Notes under the pieces: model-generated | What the model was told of the DNA's origin: nothing | Databases searched by the model: none | The model's input: the letters and a program-made list of their open reading frames with translations, nothing else | In this document: piece after piece, positions 44,126 to 58,108 of the stretch | Numbering within the stretch: position 1 is the stretch's first letter | How the letters are laid out: every line of letters begins with the position of its first letter | Origin: Ciborinia camelliae | Taxonomy: Eukaryota; Ascomycota; Leotiomycetes; Helotiales; Sclerotiniaceae | Length of the DNA: 64,000 nt | Direction: 5' to 3' | Assembly (NCBI GenBank): GCA_025890175.1 | Contig: JANPYM010000023.1 | Location: 29,215 to 93,214, forward strand | Made by a program: the position numbers and the translations under genes

Positions 44126-47100
44126 TTAAAAAACAATTTATTAATTAAATTAATAATATTTAAAATAATATTAAGAATAAAAAACATTTTTATATTTGTT
44201 TAACAGAATATTAAAGTTGATAATATATAAAACAATATTATCAATAAATCTTATATATATTAATAAAATATAAATTCTTTTTTAAAATTTAAAGAATTTT
44301 TAAGAAAAAGTTTTTATAATATTTTAAAATAATAAATATAAAATATAAAAAATAATATAAAAGTTATAAACAAAACCATAATCTAACTTATTTAAATATA
44401 AAAAATCGCTAGGATATCAGTAATTTTTAATAATACACTGTTTATTTATTTCAAATCAAATATCAAATCTTCAAAATTTTAAAAATTATTTTAATACAAA
44501 AAAACAAATATTTTTTAGATAAAAAATTTCTTTTTTTAAGTTAAAATAATATTTCAGAATAATAGCAAATATTATTTTTCTATTAATATTTAAAAAATAA
44601 ATTATATAATATAATATTTTGAAAAACGCTCTTTAGCGGTATAATATCAATTTGTTAGTACAATTTAATTAAATAATATTATATAAACAAAATTTAAAAA
44701 ATATATATATAATATAATTTTAAATAAAAAGAATTAATAATATATAATAATTATTTAAATATTAAAAATCAAATAATATTTAAAATAAAATATAAATAAT
44801 TTTGTTTTTTATTTAGATAATTTAAAAAAAAATATAAAATATAAAATGGATAATATATATTATAAACGATTGTTTACTAATCTTTATTTTAATATAAATA
44901 AAAAAATATTTAAATTTTTTTAATAATCCAAAATTTAAAAAAAATTTATAAAACAAATATATAAATTAAAGAATATTAATCAAATATATTATTTCGCTAA
45001 TATTATAAATTATTATTTTAAAAAAATATATAATGTCTTATTGTATTATTCAAATCTTGTTTAACTTTTTTATAGATTATAAAAAAATAATAAAAACGTT
45101 ATATCAACAAAACCTATTAAAATTAAAACAAAGCTAAATTGAAAAACTATATAAAAAAATTAATTAATAAAAAAAACCCAATATTAAAAATATTAAAAAA
45201 AATTGATAAAATATTATTGATATCAACAAATAAACTATTACACTACCATCTATAAAAATTCGTTTAAATATTAATATTATCAAAAAAAACATTTCGAAAA
45301 AAATTATCTCGAAAAAAAAATGGATTTATATCAACGAAAAAATATTAAACCTTTTTAATAAAAAGATAATAAAATATATCAATAAAAAAACAATAAAACT
45401 TAATAATTATTTTAAATATTCCTATAATTTTGAATTTAAATAAAAAAGAATATATTATTATTATTATTATTATTATATTTAAATCAAAATATTAATTAAT
45501 AGTATTTTATTATTTTATCGATTTAAATGTCCAAATTAATATAATTTAATAGAATAAATATATTAAATAAGATTAGGAATTTATATTAAGGAAAAATATA
45601 TTTTTAATATTTATATTAAAGATTTATATTTTTATTTATAAAAATTATTAGTTTGTTATAAAAACGATAAATATATTAAAAAATAAAAAAATATATATTT
45701 ATTAATTTATTTCGATTATTTTGAATCTTTTTTATATAAATATAATTCTAAATTTTTTATAATTAAAAATAATAAATTTTAAAATCGATTAGCGATTAAC
45801 AAAATTTTGTTTTTAATCTGATTTAAAATTTATTAAGATTATTTTAATGCAAAAAGTTTATTAAAAAATAAATAAGGGAAATATAAATTTTAATTTTATA
45901 ATTAAACTAAATATTTAATTTTAAAAAGATATAAACAAAATATAGAATCTTTATTTTAAAGATTTTTAATATTTTAAATAAATATAAGGATTTAAAACAA
46001 ATTTTTTTTTAAAAAAAAAGCGAATTATTATTTAACTATTATTTAATAAAATATTGAATTAAATTAAAATTAAATATTATTTTTTTGTAAAGCTTAATAT
46101 ATATTCTTTTAAAAAAAAAATTATTAGTTTTGAAAAAATATTTAAAAAAGTATTAATCAAAAAGATGAATTTATTGTTTAATAAATTTCACTAAAACCCT
46201 AATTATATTTATTTTAAAAAAAAAATAAAGGTTATTAATTATATATCAATTATAAAGAATTAAATCAAATAATTAAAAAAAATTAAATATTTTTATTTTT
46301 AATTAATAAATCTTTTAATTAATTATAAAAAAATATTATTTTTATTAAATTAAATTTGAAAAATATATATTATTAAATTCGAATTTGAATAGAAAATAAA
46401 TAGAAAATAATATTTTGTATTTGTTATAAACAATTTGAATATTTAATTATATTGTTTAATTTTATAAATATTTTTATTATCTTTCAAATTTATATTAATC
46501 AAGTTTTTATAGGGTTAATAAATATTATATATATAATATATTTTAATGATATATTAATTTATTTAATAAATGTTTAATAATATATTAATAATATTTATTA
46601 AATATTCGAAAAACTAATTATTTACAAATTTTATACAAAATTTAAAAAATGTATATTCAATAGTAAAGAAATCAAATTTTTAAAATTTATAATATCGAAT
46701 AATAATATTATTATAAAATTTAATAAGATTAAGATTATTATTAAATAATTTATTTTTAATATTTTAAAGAAAATTTAAATCTTTTAAACTTTACAAATTT
46801 TTATTAATAATTTATTGAAAAATATTTAAAAATAATTAACAAAATAATAATATTATTTAAAAAAATCGAAAAAAGAAAGATTATAGATATTTTTGTATGG
46901 GGTATGAAGGTATAGATATTTTTTAAAATATTAAAAACAATATTTATTATTATATTAATATTGTAATATTTTTAGTTAGATTTTAAAATAATAATTGAAA
47001 TAAATATATTAGAATTCGTTTTAGAATATATATTTTTTCAATTATTTAAAAAAGAATTTAATTTAAAAAAATTATTATAATAATATTTTATAATATTTTA

Positions 47101-48565
47101 TTTTAAAAAATTAAATTTTATAAAATAATATTATATAATTTATAATTAAAAACTATTAACAATATATATTATATTTTATAAATAACAATATTATATTATA
47201 AATAATTGTTATATTATTATTATAAAAATAAATTATAATAGTTTTCAATATTTTATAATTAAAAAAAAATTAAATAATAAATAAACCAAATAAATCGAAA
47301 TATTTGTTATATATAATTTCAAAATTAAATATAAAATCGGGAAATTAAATTCAATAAATGGGCTATCGAGATAATCGGATTATTTTGATAATTCAAAAAA
47401 TAGCAATAAAATGTTTTTAATATTAAAAAATAAATTAAAAAATATAATAATTTTGATTAAAATATATTATTATTTAAATATAAAATAATTATTTTTATAA
47501 AATATTATAAATTTTTTTTAAAAAAAAAAAAGTTATTTATTTTTTTATAATTTAAAAAGATTATTAATAAAAATTAATTATAAATAATCAATATTTTATT
47601 AAATAATTAATATTATAATCGAAAATAAAATAATATTAAATATTATATTGAAATTTATAAAGAATATTTTATTACAATTATAAAAATATAATAAATTTAT
47701 AAAAAATAAAAAATATACCAAATAAAAATAAAAATTTATTAAAAATATTTTATTATAATAAATAAATATTAAAAAAATAATTATTTATAATAAGATTACT
47801 TTTATATTATCAGATTTTGTTATAAAAATAAAGATTTTAAAAATTTATTATAATAATCTAATAAAAAAATATTAAAATATAAAAAAAACATTAAAAACAT
47901 TAAAAAAAAAATATTTTTAATAAAATATAAAAAAAAATATTAAAAAATATATTAAGATTTGTATAATATATTAATATTTAATAATAAGATATTATTAATT
48001 ATATAACAAATTAAAAACATTTTTTTTTTTTATAAAATTTTAAAAAAAAATAATTATAAATTTTATTATAAATTTATTTTTTTTAAAAATTGGAAAGTAT
48101 ATCTATAATACAATTTTTGTAATAATTAATAGATTTATAAAACTAATAAAATATATACTTATTATCAAAACCATTAATTTATTTAAATTAATAAAAATAT
48201 TATTTATATATATATTTAAAGATTTTAATATATCAGAAAATATTATTTTAAATAAAAAGTTGCAATTTATAAGCCATTTTTAAAAAAACTTAATATTCTA
48301 TCTCTATATTTATCGAAAACTATTAATAATATTTTATTTTCAGATTAATAAATAGATTAAATAATAAAATCAAAATTTTATATATTACATTATATATTAT
48401 TCGAATTAAAGGTAAAATAATTAAACGTTATTATTATTTTTAATAAAATTTATATATAATATTAATTAATATAATATAATATAATAAAAAAGATTTTATT
48501 TAAAGTAATATATAATTTCCAACCTACATTTAATTATATCAATAAAAACATTGATACAAAAAGAA

Positions 48566-50244
48566 AAACATTAATAATCCGCAAAAAAATCGAAATTTTA
48601 ATAAAGAAATAAAAAAAATTTAAAAAATTTTAATAAAAAATAATTATAAAAAAAATCCAAAAACATATTTCAATAAAATATTGATAATTTAATATTAATA
48701 ATTTGATAATATTTAATATAAAAAATATTAAATAATTAAAATTTAAAAAAAAATTTTTTAAAACAATTTATAAAATTATTTATAATTATTAATATTATTT
48801 TAAATAAATAATTATATAAATTGAAATTATTTTTTATTTATAAAATATATAATATATTTTATATTTTTTTATTAGAATTATAATACAAAAAAAAGGATAC
48901 CGCTAATTCATTATTATTTAAAAAAATAGAAAAAGGATTAAAATACAAAGTAAAAAAAATTTTAATATATTAAAAAAAAGAAAAAAAAATATAATATTTA
49001 ATTTAATAAAAAAATTATATTTTATTAAAAGATATATAGGAATTAAAGAAAAAATCTTTGAAATTTGGATATAATTCTAAATAATTATTTTAACAAAAAA
49101 ATATTGTTAATATAATATCAATAAAAACAAATAAAATATTATAAATAAAAATAATTTTGAATGATTTATATATTATTATAAAAATATTATAAATAAAAAT
49201 ATTTTTAAATAATTTATATATTATTATAAAAATATTATAAATAAAAACAATTTTAAATGATTTATATATTATTATAAAAATATTATAAATTAGAATAATT
49301 ATAAAGATTTGTATATTATTATAAAGTCCAATAATTAAAAATCGGAGATTATTAATTAGTTAATAATAAAGCTATATTTATAAAAAAAAAGAATACAAAA
49401 AAAAAATTTATTTATTTTTATTATTAAATTATTAAAAGATTTTGTATTTTTCTTATTATTATTTAATAATCTTGAATAAAAAAAAATTATTTTTATTAAT
49501 AATATTTAAATTATTATTAAAAAAAGGTTTTAAAAATTAATAAAACAAATTATATATATATTAATTTTTTTTAATAATATATTATTAAAACTTATAAAAA
49601 ATATAAAGTTTAAATAAGGAATTATTATTAATCAATAATAAAAAATAAATATCCAATAATAAATTTTTGCTAAAAAACAAAACAGAATTAGAAAATTAAA
49701 ACTTTAAAAAAAAACAATTAATTTTTAATATATATTAAAAATTGATTATTTATTAAATAATAATATTTTTATTTACATTTATATTTATATTATTAAAAAA
49801 ATTAAAATTAAAAAATAAAAAAAAATTGAAAATAATATTTTAAAAAGATTTATAAATTTTATATTTTAAAAAAAAAAAGTATATATTAATTACTTGATAT
49901 TTAAAAAATTGTAAAAAACTAAAACAAAACGAATAATTCGAAAACTAAAAAACCTTAAAAATGATTAAAAGAATTTAAAAAATTTGATTTTTAAAAATTC
50001 TAATTCAAAAAAATTGTTTTTTTATTAATTTTTATTAAAAAACAATTTGAAATTTAGTTTTTTAAAAATCTGAATTTTTTTTAAAAAACAAAAAAAAACA
50101 TTTTAAATAAAAATATTACTTTTCAAAATAATCTTTTTTTTATTTTTTGCAATAATCTTTTTCTTTTTTTTTTTTACAAAAACAAAAAAAATAAAAAAAA
50201 TAATTGGAATAAAGATTTTTACCTTTTTTTTTAATAAATTTTTA
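48566..50244. repeat. Near-identical 1.68-kb copy 1, left of second assembly gap
   Basis: Starts AAACATTAATAATCCGC and ends TAATAAATTTTTA at the gap. The same sequence restarts directly after the gap (50255-51931); differences seen are in the length of A or T runs (for example after AAAATTTAAAA near 48745). Confidence 0.92.
49139..49325. repeat. Four tandem copies of a 48-bp A+T-rich unit
   Basis: Units begin at 49139, 49187, 49235 and 49283 (TTATAAAT..), each containing TTATATATTATTATAAAAATA. The first three are nearly identical; the fourth is more diverged. The second assembly copy repeats the array at about 50827-51013. The 48-bp period is a multiple of three, which would fit a decayed coding repeat but does not prove it. 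Confidence 0.9.
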
Positions 50245-50254
50245 NNNNNNNNNN
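50245..50254. other. Assembly gap (10 N)
   Basis: Ten N bases flanked on both sides by the same 1.68-kb sequence, as at the first gap. Confidence 1.
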
Positions 50255-51931
50255 AAACATTAATAATCCGCAAAAAAATCGAAATTTTAATAAAGAAATA
50301 AAAAAAATTTAAAAAATTTTAATAAAAAATAATTATAAAAAAAATCCAAAAACATATTTCAATAAAATATTGATAATTTAATATTAATAATTTGATAATA
50401 TTTAATATAAAAAATATTAAATAATTAAAATTTAAAAAAAATTTTTTAAAACAATTTATAAAATTATTTATAATTATTAATATTATTTTAAATAAATAAT
50501 TATATAAATTGAAATTATTTTTTATTTATAAAATATATAATATATTTTATATTTTTTTATTAGAATTATAATACAAAAAAAAGGATACCGCTAATTCATT
50601 ATTATTTAAAAAAATAGAAAAAGGATTAAAATACAAAGTAAAAAAAATTTTAATATATTAAAAAAAAGAAAAAAAAATATAATATTTAATTTAATAAAAA
50701 AATTATATTTTATTAAAAGATATATAGGAATTAAAGAAAAAATCTTTGAAATTTGGATATAATTCTAAATAATTATTTTAACAAAAAAATATTGTTAATA
50801 TAATATCAATAAAAACAAATAAAATATTATAAATAAAAATAATTTTGAATGATTTATATATTATTATAAAAATATTATAAATAAAAATATTTTTAAATAA
50901 TTTATATATTATTATAAAAATATTATAAATAAAAACAATTTTAAATGATTTATATATTATTATAAAAATATTATAAATTAGAATAATTATAAAGATTTGT
51001 ATATTATTATAAAGTCCAATAATTAAAAATCGGAGATTATTAATTAGTTAATAATAAAGCTATATTTATAAAAAAAAGAATACAAAAAAAAAATTTATTT
51101 ATTTTTATTATTAAATTATTAAAAGATTTTGTATTTTTCTTATTATTATTTAATAATCTTGAATAAAAAAAAATTATTTTTATTAATAATATTTAAATTA
51201 TTATTAAAAAAAGGTTTTAAAAATTAATAAAACAAATTATATATATATTAATTTTTTTTAATAATATATTATTAAAACTTATAAAAAATATAAAGTTTAA
51301 ATAAGGAATTATTATTAATCAATAATAAAAAATAAATATCCAATAATAAATTTTTGCTAAAAAACAAAACAGAATTAGAAAATTAAAACTTTAAAAAAAA
51401 ACAATTAATTTTTAATATATATTAAAAATTGATTATTTATTAAATAATAATATTTTTATTTACATTTATATTTATATTATTAAAAAAATTAAAATTAAAA
51501 AATAAAAAAAAATTGAAAATAATATTTTAAAAAGATTTATAAATTTTATATTTTAAAAAAAAAAAGTATATATTAATTACTTGATATTTAAAAAATTGTA
51601 AAAAACTAAAACAAAACGAATAATTCGAAAACTAAAAAACCTTAAAAATGATTAAAAGAATTTAAAAAATTTGATTTTTAAAAATTCTAATTCAAAAAAA
51701 TTGTTTTTTTATTAATTTTTATTAAAAAACAATTTGAAATTTAGTTTTTTAAAAATCTGAATTTTTTTTAAAAAACAAAAAAAAACATTTTAAATAAAAA
51801 TATTACTTTTCAAAATAATCTTTTTTTTATTTTTTGCAATAATCTTTTTCTTTTTTTTTTTTACAAAAACAAAAAAAATAAAAAAAATAATTGGAATAAA
51901 GATTTTTACCTTTTTTTTTAATAAATTTTTA
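50255..51931. repeat. Near-identical 1.68-kb copy 2, right of second assembly gap
   Basis: Direct repeat of 48566-50244 from the first base after the gap. New sequence resumes after ATAAATTTTTA at 51931. Confidence 0.92.
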
Positions 51932-53540
51932 TTATCTAAATTAAAGCTTAATATATTTTTGATTTTTATATTTTTAGCTTTTTTAATTAAAAACGGAAAA
52001 TATATTTATATATATTAATCAATAATTAATAAATAAACAAAAAATAATCTACAAAATATTAATAAATATTTAATAAATTTGTTAAGATTATATTTATACT
52101 AAAAAAAATAAATATTATAACTATAACAATTTTTTTAATATTATAAAATTTATATATTAAACCAATACATTTCGTTTTACAAATTATAATAAAAACGATT
52201 AAAATATATTTTTTTTAACAAAAAACGAGGTAGCTTTATATTTTTTATTTTTTAATAAAATCTAGCTTTATATTATTATATTTTTATTAATAACAAAGTA
52301 ATTAATTAATATTAAAATGAAATTATTTACAGTACTAGACCACTTCTATTTGTTCGACAGGGGTTTTGCATCAAAAGTCAACCACTTTAATAATTTATAT
52401 AATTTCTAATATCAATAGAATTATTTTTATTATTTATAATATAGATTATTTCAAAAGAAAATTCAATTAAAAAATATATAATTTATTTTTAGAAATTTTC
52501 TAGTTTATATAATTAAGATACAAAGTTACTTAATAGTTTTTGAATCAATTTTTGCGGGGAAAATCAATAAAAAATTTAATTTCAATTTTAAAGATTAAAT
52601 ATTTTACGAATATAATTTTTTAGTTTTTGAAAATTTAATTATATAATCTTTTTGTAAAAATCTTTAATATATTAATAGGAATTAATGATTAAACTTTTAA
52701 TTGTATTAAAATATTAAAGTGAAATGTATGTATTTTGATTGATTTGGGTGTAAATTTAAGGTTCAACTAATATAAGTGGAGGGGTACTGTAAATAACAAA
52801 TTATAAAGTTTTTTTTTATAAATATATTTGTTGTATAATAACAAAAGACTATTAGGGAACAAATATTTTTGATTTATAATATTATTTTTTTTCAATATTT
52901 TTTCAATTTTATAAAAATTAATTAATTTTGTATAACAAAAGCAGATAAATTTAATAAAAACTACAAAAATGCTTGCAAAATGCTAAATAATTGTTATAAA
53001 AAAAATAAAAAAAATTATAATATTAATAAAAAAATTAATTAAAAAAAAAGTATAAAAAAATATAAAAAATAATATTAATAAAAATTAAAAATTCGAATTT
53101 TGAATTATAAAAATAAAAAAAATATAAATATTTTTGATAATAAAGAATATAAAGCTTAATTATTTAATAAAAAAATTAATAAAATTTTTATTTTTTTATA
53201 TTAAAAAAAAAATTTCAAATATAAAAATTTTAAAAATAAAATTATTGAAATAATTTTTAATATTTAATTAATATTTATTAAATAATTACAAAATTTTTGA
53301 TAAATTAAAAAAAATAAAACAATACAAATATATAATATCAAAACATATTTTATTTAAAATCAATATTTTATTGATAATATAAATTTTAAATTAATAAAAA
53401 TAAATTATTATTTAAAAATTGTTATTTATACAAAAAAATAATTATAGGAATATAAATTAAAAAAATGTCTTAATATATATAAATAATAAGTTTTAATAAA
53501 TAAAGTTTTTTAAATAAAATATTTTAAAAAAAAAAGCTTT

Positions 53541-53882
53541 ATTACAAATTTAAAAACAATAAAAACAAAAAAAATGTTTAAAGTATAAAATTTAGATTTA
53601 AAATTGATACATTAACAATTATTAATATTCGATATTGATTAATAGCGAATTTTTAATATAATATTTAATTTGTAAAATATTAATATATACAAAATAAATT
53701 TATATAATTAAATAAAAGAAACTTTGAAAATTCGTAAAGTTTTATATTGGATAAAGCATTGTTGTTTAAATAGCAATTGATAATGTATTATTGATTATTT
53801 AAAAAATAATAAGAATTTTATTTAGAAAGCAATAAAAAGTCTTGAAATCATTATTGATCTAGTTGATTCCTTGCATTTTCTA
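53541..53882. repeat. Right terminal direct repeat (LTR candidate)
   Basis: Counterpart of 43785-44125. Here the outer (right) 130 bases keep more C and G (TGATCTAGTTGATTCCTTGC) while the inner part is nearly all A and T, a mirror image of the left copy. Confidence 0.65.
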
Positions 53883-56800
53883 TCTTAACAATAAAATATC
53901 TGTCGATGTTCGTATTTCTTAACTTGAGTATTATTGTTAAATCTATAGAGAATATCTCTTATATTGTGTTTTTGTTTTGTTTTGTTAGTATTGAATTGAT
54001 ATCGATGTATTTAACTATAGCCCCAAAGCAGAATATGTAATAGTTTATACTACTCATTAGCTCTGATATGGGAATTCCCGAGACATGGGATTTGAGGTTT
54101 AGTTTATGGATTTTAAGTTTTCGTTTGTTCGTACAGTATCTATGTTGTTAATTGTACAAAGTTGTATCGTAATTATGGATTATAGTCTGCTGTTTCAGAA
54201 TCTCTATGATCGGCCAGTGTGGTACGATATTTATTCCTATCAAGATCCTCGAAAGGTAAAAAGATCTTCATCGAATCGGCAACTTCAATCATTCATTACC
54301 AATGAACTATCTGCTCACAGCTCCCATCCTCGATCCTTTCTCAATTCACCCGTCGACACCTCACTCAGTCTCCCTCTTGGATTCCACACATTCATGTCTA
54401 TATACAATATTTTGTTCGATTTGTAATAGAGATATGAAAGTAACACCAAAACGGCCACTATACCAGAAATTTTCCAAGCTTCGAACAAATAATTTCAACA
54501 CTCAATCTTATCTTTCCAGAGAAGACGTTCAGGAAATTAGTAGAAGTATATCTACAGCCACGCGCCATCCGCAATAATCGACGAGACTCGAGTTCAAAAT
54601 AGTTTAAGTAAACTATCTCACACACCGATACACAGCTACTTGGAATAGAAATCACCACACCCAACACTCCACGAATAATAACTCGAATAAAACCAAATTT
54701 CAACACTACCGGCAGCTTGATCAGTTCCCGGCTGTGATATTCATACATTTCGACTGTGTGCACCGATGAGTTTTCACGTTAATAATGTCAGAACATGACT
54801 AATCTTCAGTCTTAATAAATATACATACAACGATCGTTAGGTTTTTTTCTCTGGTATAGGAGAGTATAGTATTGGCAGAACTACTATACCGATTATTCTT
54901 GGGCATAATACACGGGAGGGGGATTCTTTAATCAATCCTCAAAAAATATCAAAAATATCTTTTATTTTCTAAAAATAAACATAGAGTTTTAAATAAACAG
55001 AAATAGGCTACTAGTATCTATCTACAATATCTACAATAAGGAGAAGAATTAATATATAAACCTTGTTAAGACTTCTTTATCGAATTGTATATATATCTCG
55101 ATTTTCGGCTATAGGAATTGCCCTTGAATTTGCTATTAGGATATTTGAATTATATTTTCCCTTTACCTCAGTAAAGAGAGGTATGGATTTGGATAGGTGA
55201 TGAAAGGATATATTTTCAATGCGATGATGATGCTTGAATCATTTAGATTGTGAATTTGTTGTTAAGAAACTTAAAGGAAGTATATATACAGTTGCGTGTC
55301 TCTTGGAATGTTTTTGGGGAATGATTGGAGTAGATAAGTTAAGAACTTGAATGAGAAGGGTAAAGAGGAGATGTTGGATGAGGTCGATTGGTGAAATCGA
55401 TCTTGATGGTTTTTTATGGAGATATAGATGTAGAAATAATATCTACGAGGAAATCGCAAGATAAGAGAATAAAAATGAATGATTTTGTACTGAAAACTTT
55501 GTCTAATACCTACCTAGCCATGGATCCTCAGAGAACTGAAAGCTGAGAACTAAAACGAAGATGTGAATTACCGGGAAAGGGATGTGAATACGTCCGATAT
55601 AACCTCAAGTTACATAGATTCGTTTTCATCTCGCCTTCATTGACATATATGATATGGTATTCAGACTTAGTTTATTGAATTGGTTGTACCCAAAACTCTA
55701 CCAAGCGTATCAGCGTCTTTCTAGATAGAGTAAGGAAACCCACTACATTAAAAAAATCAAACCGAATATGCTGATTCCAAAATGCTCTTTCGAGAAAGAT
55801 CATTGGGTGTTGGTATTGGCAGTTTATATGTATTCCGTACGAGCCTGGTAAGAACCCACAGTATATTTATGGTCCTCTTAACACAAGAGATCGGACGAAA
55901 AATACAATACGCACCTCCGCACACCACAAAATGACCCGAATATAAAAAGACACATCGGGTATAAGTTAGGTGATTTATCATCACTACTCCATGAGAGATA
56001 CTGGCGTAAGATTACGCGAAAAAGAGAGGCGGGATCCCAAACATCTTTCAGCATGTATTTGCAATATGATGACTCGGGCTTGGGATTATTTATTTGTCTG
56101 GAGCTAGTGCAGGTAAAATTGGGATTGGATACGTAGATACCCTGATAAGTTATGGGTAGTATTTTTGCGGCCTAACTATATGAAAACTCGATTATCTGGA
56201 TTTAATACCGTGGAACTACTTTCGGAGATATCTGTATATATTTTGAAATGGAACGAATGTCAAGCATCTATCTATAACCGACTTTGATATAAAATCAGAA
56301 TCAGATATCAAATATCAACTCATTGCCTGAGCTGAGGTTATTAAGGTGTGCATGAAACTTGATGAAGGGGTGGCATTTATTGGGGATGTGAGCGAGGGTA
56401 TGAGGATAGATCAATGAACCCTGGAGAGTGGGAGTGTGGAGAACTCTTGAGAGGACGAAACAAATTGCCAGAATGGACTGAAAAGGAAAATGGCCGAACC
56501 AAGCTGACATCGCGGAGTAAACTACTCCGCGATAGTTCACGAGATCGAATGCCGAGTTTTCAGATTTCTTGTAGAATAGGAGGTGGCAGGAAGAGAATAT
56601 TTGGCAATGTGAGGTACTGTTATGAAGAGAATGAAGAATATGGAGTGAATTGGCAGTATATAGATAGAAAATAATGACAAAAAATGCAAATAATACTCAT
56701 ATTGTTGGGTTGAATTAAATCAAATTGTGAAAATTTCGACTCTCGAGCAAATCACTTCACCAAGATGCTAAACTTCAGAGTCGGAATGTCGCACTCTCAT

Positions 56801-58108
56801 AATCGAATGCACTAGGCAATGAGTATATTCTAGGAGCAGTATGAATTGTGCTACTCGGCACAGAACTTACATATGCTCTTGGATATATATTGGATGGCAT
56901 CTGAACGGCATCTGTACAGAATCCGTACAGACTTCAACTCAAGATAATCAGGGGTTCATTTCTTTTATTCCCTTATACATTGGTACAAAGGGAGGTGAAA
57001 AGAATTGGAACCCCTTATTACTGGACCCGTTCGAAATGGGATAACCAACAATGATATGAGTCACAACTCGCATGAGAAGTTAGAACCAACATCAAACCAA
57101 CAAAATTACACCGAGCAGACCCCCCGCAAGTTGCAACCCAAAGTTCAATCAGACTGTGAGATCAGTAATGAGTTCTCGGACCATTCTTGCTCCTCTCATC
57201 TCCAAACTCTCTCCACCTGTAATTCTCGCCGTATTTGTTACATTTCTCTTCTCAAACCCTCAAAATCAATCTTTGCTCTAATCTCAATAACAAAAACCAA
57301 GTGGGATGGGATGAAAAAGAAATTTTAGATGAGAAGCAAAGCCAGAATCTTGACCGTGCAACAAGCGCTGCCGGGCTCCAGCTAGATCGGAAATCGGCAA
57401 ACCACCCTTTTAGGTTTGATATCCGAAAACCATAATCATCGAAGATAACGGCTTCACTCCCCACCAAAATTCTTCTCTCAAATATATTATCAAACTACTC
57501 ATCATTACGTTTTAATTCTCCCATAAATCAAAAACATGATGTTCCTCATTGTATATTTATATTTTCGAAATTCCCTCGATCATACCTACAATTCAATACC
57601 AATATGTAAATACCTATACTCGATATTCATGATGAAATGAAAAACGAAATAATTACATCACCGCCTTATGGCAAAGAGGCACAGCAGGGGGTAGTGGATA
57701 CACTCCTAGTAAGAGTCATACCTAATTCAATGGCTAATTTCAAGCTTAATATAAGGTTGTTATTGATTTACACGCTATAAGATGATCTTTTGACCCTCAT
57801 TGTTGAGATTTGATTTTGGGATTATATTTTGAGATTATATTTCTGTCATTTGTTTTGCAAGTGTTGTCCTCGTCATTCTTTATCATTGTCGCTGTCAATT
57901 GCTATTACTATCACTTTCCAAAGTCTCACCCTCCCAAAGTCCCTAGTCTTGGAACTAGCCATTTCGTTTATATCGCAAGCGCAAGAATTGGTCACTCGGT
58001 ACCAAATTTTACTATTTGTTTTCTAAATCACCTTACGATCTACAATCAACTGATTGGCCGCCGTTTGCTTGACTCTAAAATCAGACATAAACACCCAAAC
58101 GAGCAGAC
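53883..58108. other. Gene-poor flank of the A+T-rich block
   Basis: Composition returns to normal at about 53900. ORFs of 60-107 codons occur (for example 54106-54426 and 57005-57328) but none has recognisable features. A perfect 11-bp hairpin is at 56509-56533 (listed separately). Confidence 0.4.
56509..56533. promoter_or_regulatory. Perfect hairpin containing a CGG-N11-CCG palindrome
   Basis: ATCGCGGAGTA (56509-56519) and TACTCCGCGAT (56523-56533) are exact inverted repeats around a 3-base loop. Inside is CGG (56513) and CCG (56527) spaced by 11 bases, the geometry bound by Gal4-like Zn2Cys6 dimers. No gene lies within 1.5 kb, so function is speculative. Confidence 0.35.

Larger units (their letters stand above)
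43785..53882. mobile_element. RIP-destroyed repeat block, probable LTR retrotransposon
   Basis: About 10 kb of almost pure A+T sequence without any open frame of 60 codons in any phase. The ends are direct repeats of about 340 bp (43785-44125 and 53541-53882). They differ mainly by C/T and G/A transitions, as expected from repeat-induced point mutation on both strands. The simplest reading is one LTR retrotransposon with its two LTRs. The span includes an artefactual duplication of about 1.69 kb at the N gap, so the real element is about 8.4 kb. No gag, reverse transcriptase or integrase can be recognised, so the superfamily is open. Two islands of more normal composition (about 52325-52385 and 52725-52795) suggest that the block is composite. 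Confidence 0.65.

Noticed and set aside
43600..53900. Mitochondrial DNA insertion as the source of the A+T block
   Set aside because: No rRNA, tRNA or long mitochondrial ORF is visible, and the terminal direct repeats with transition differences fit RIP better.
54106..54426. 106-codon ORF just right of the A+T block, a possible effector
   Set aside because: It has an ATG and a hydrophobic start, but no convincing signal cleavage site, no Cys pattern and no supporting splice or promoter signal.
56414..56674. 86-codon ORF overlapping the hairpin
   Set aside because: Composition is that of random sequence and the hairpin is unlikely inside a coding exon.
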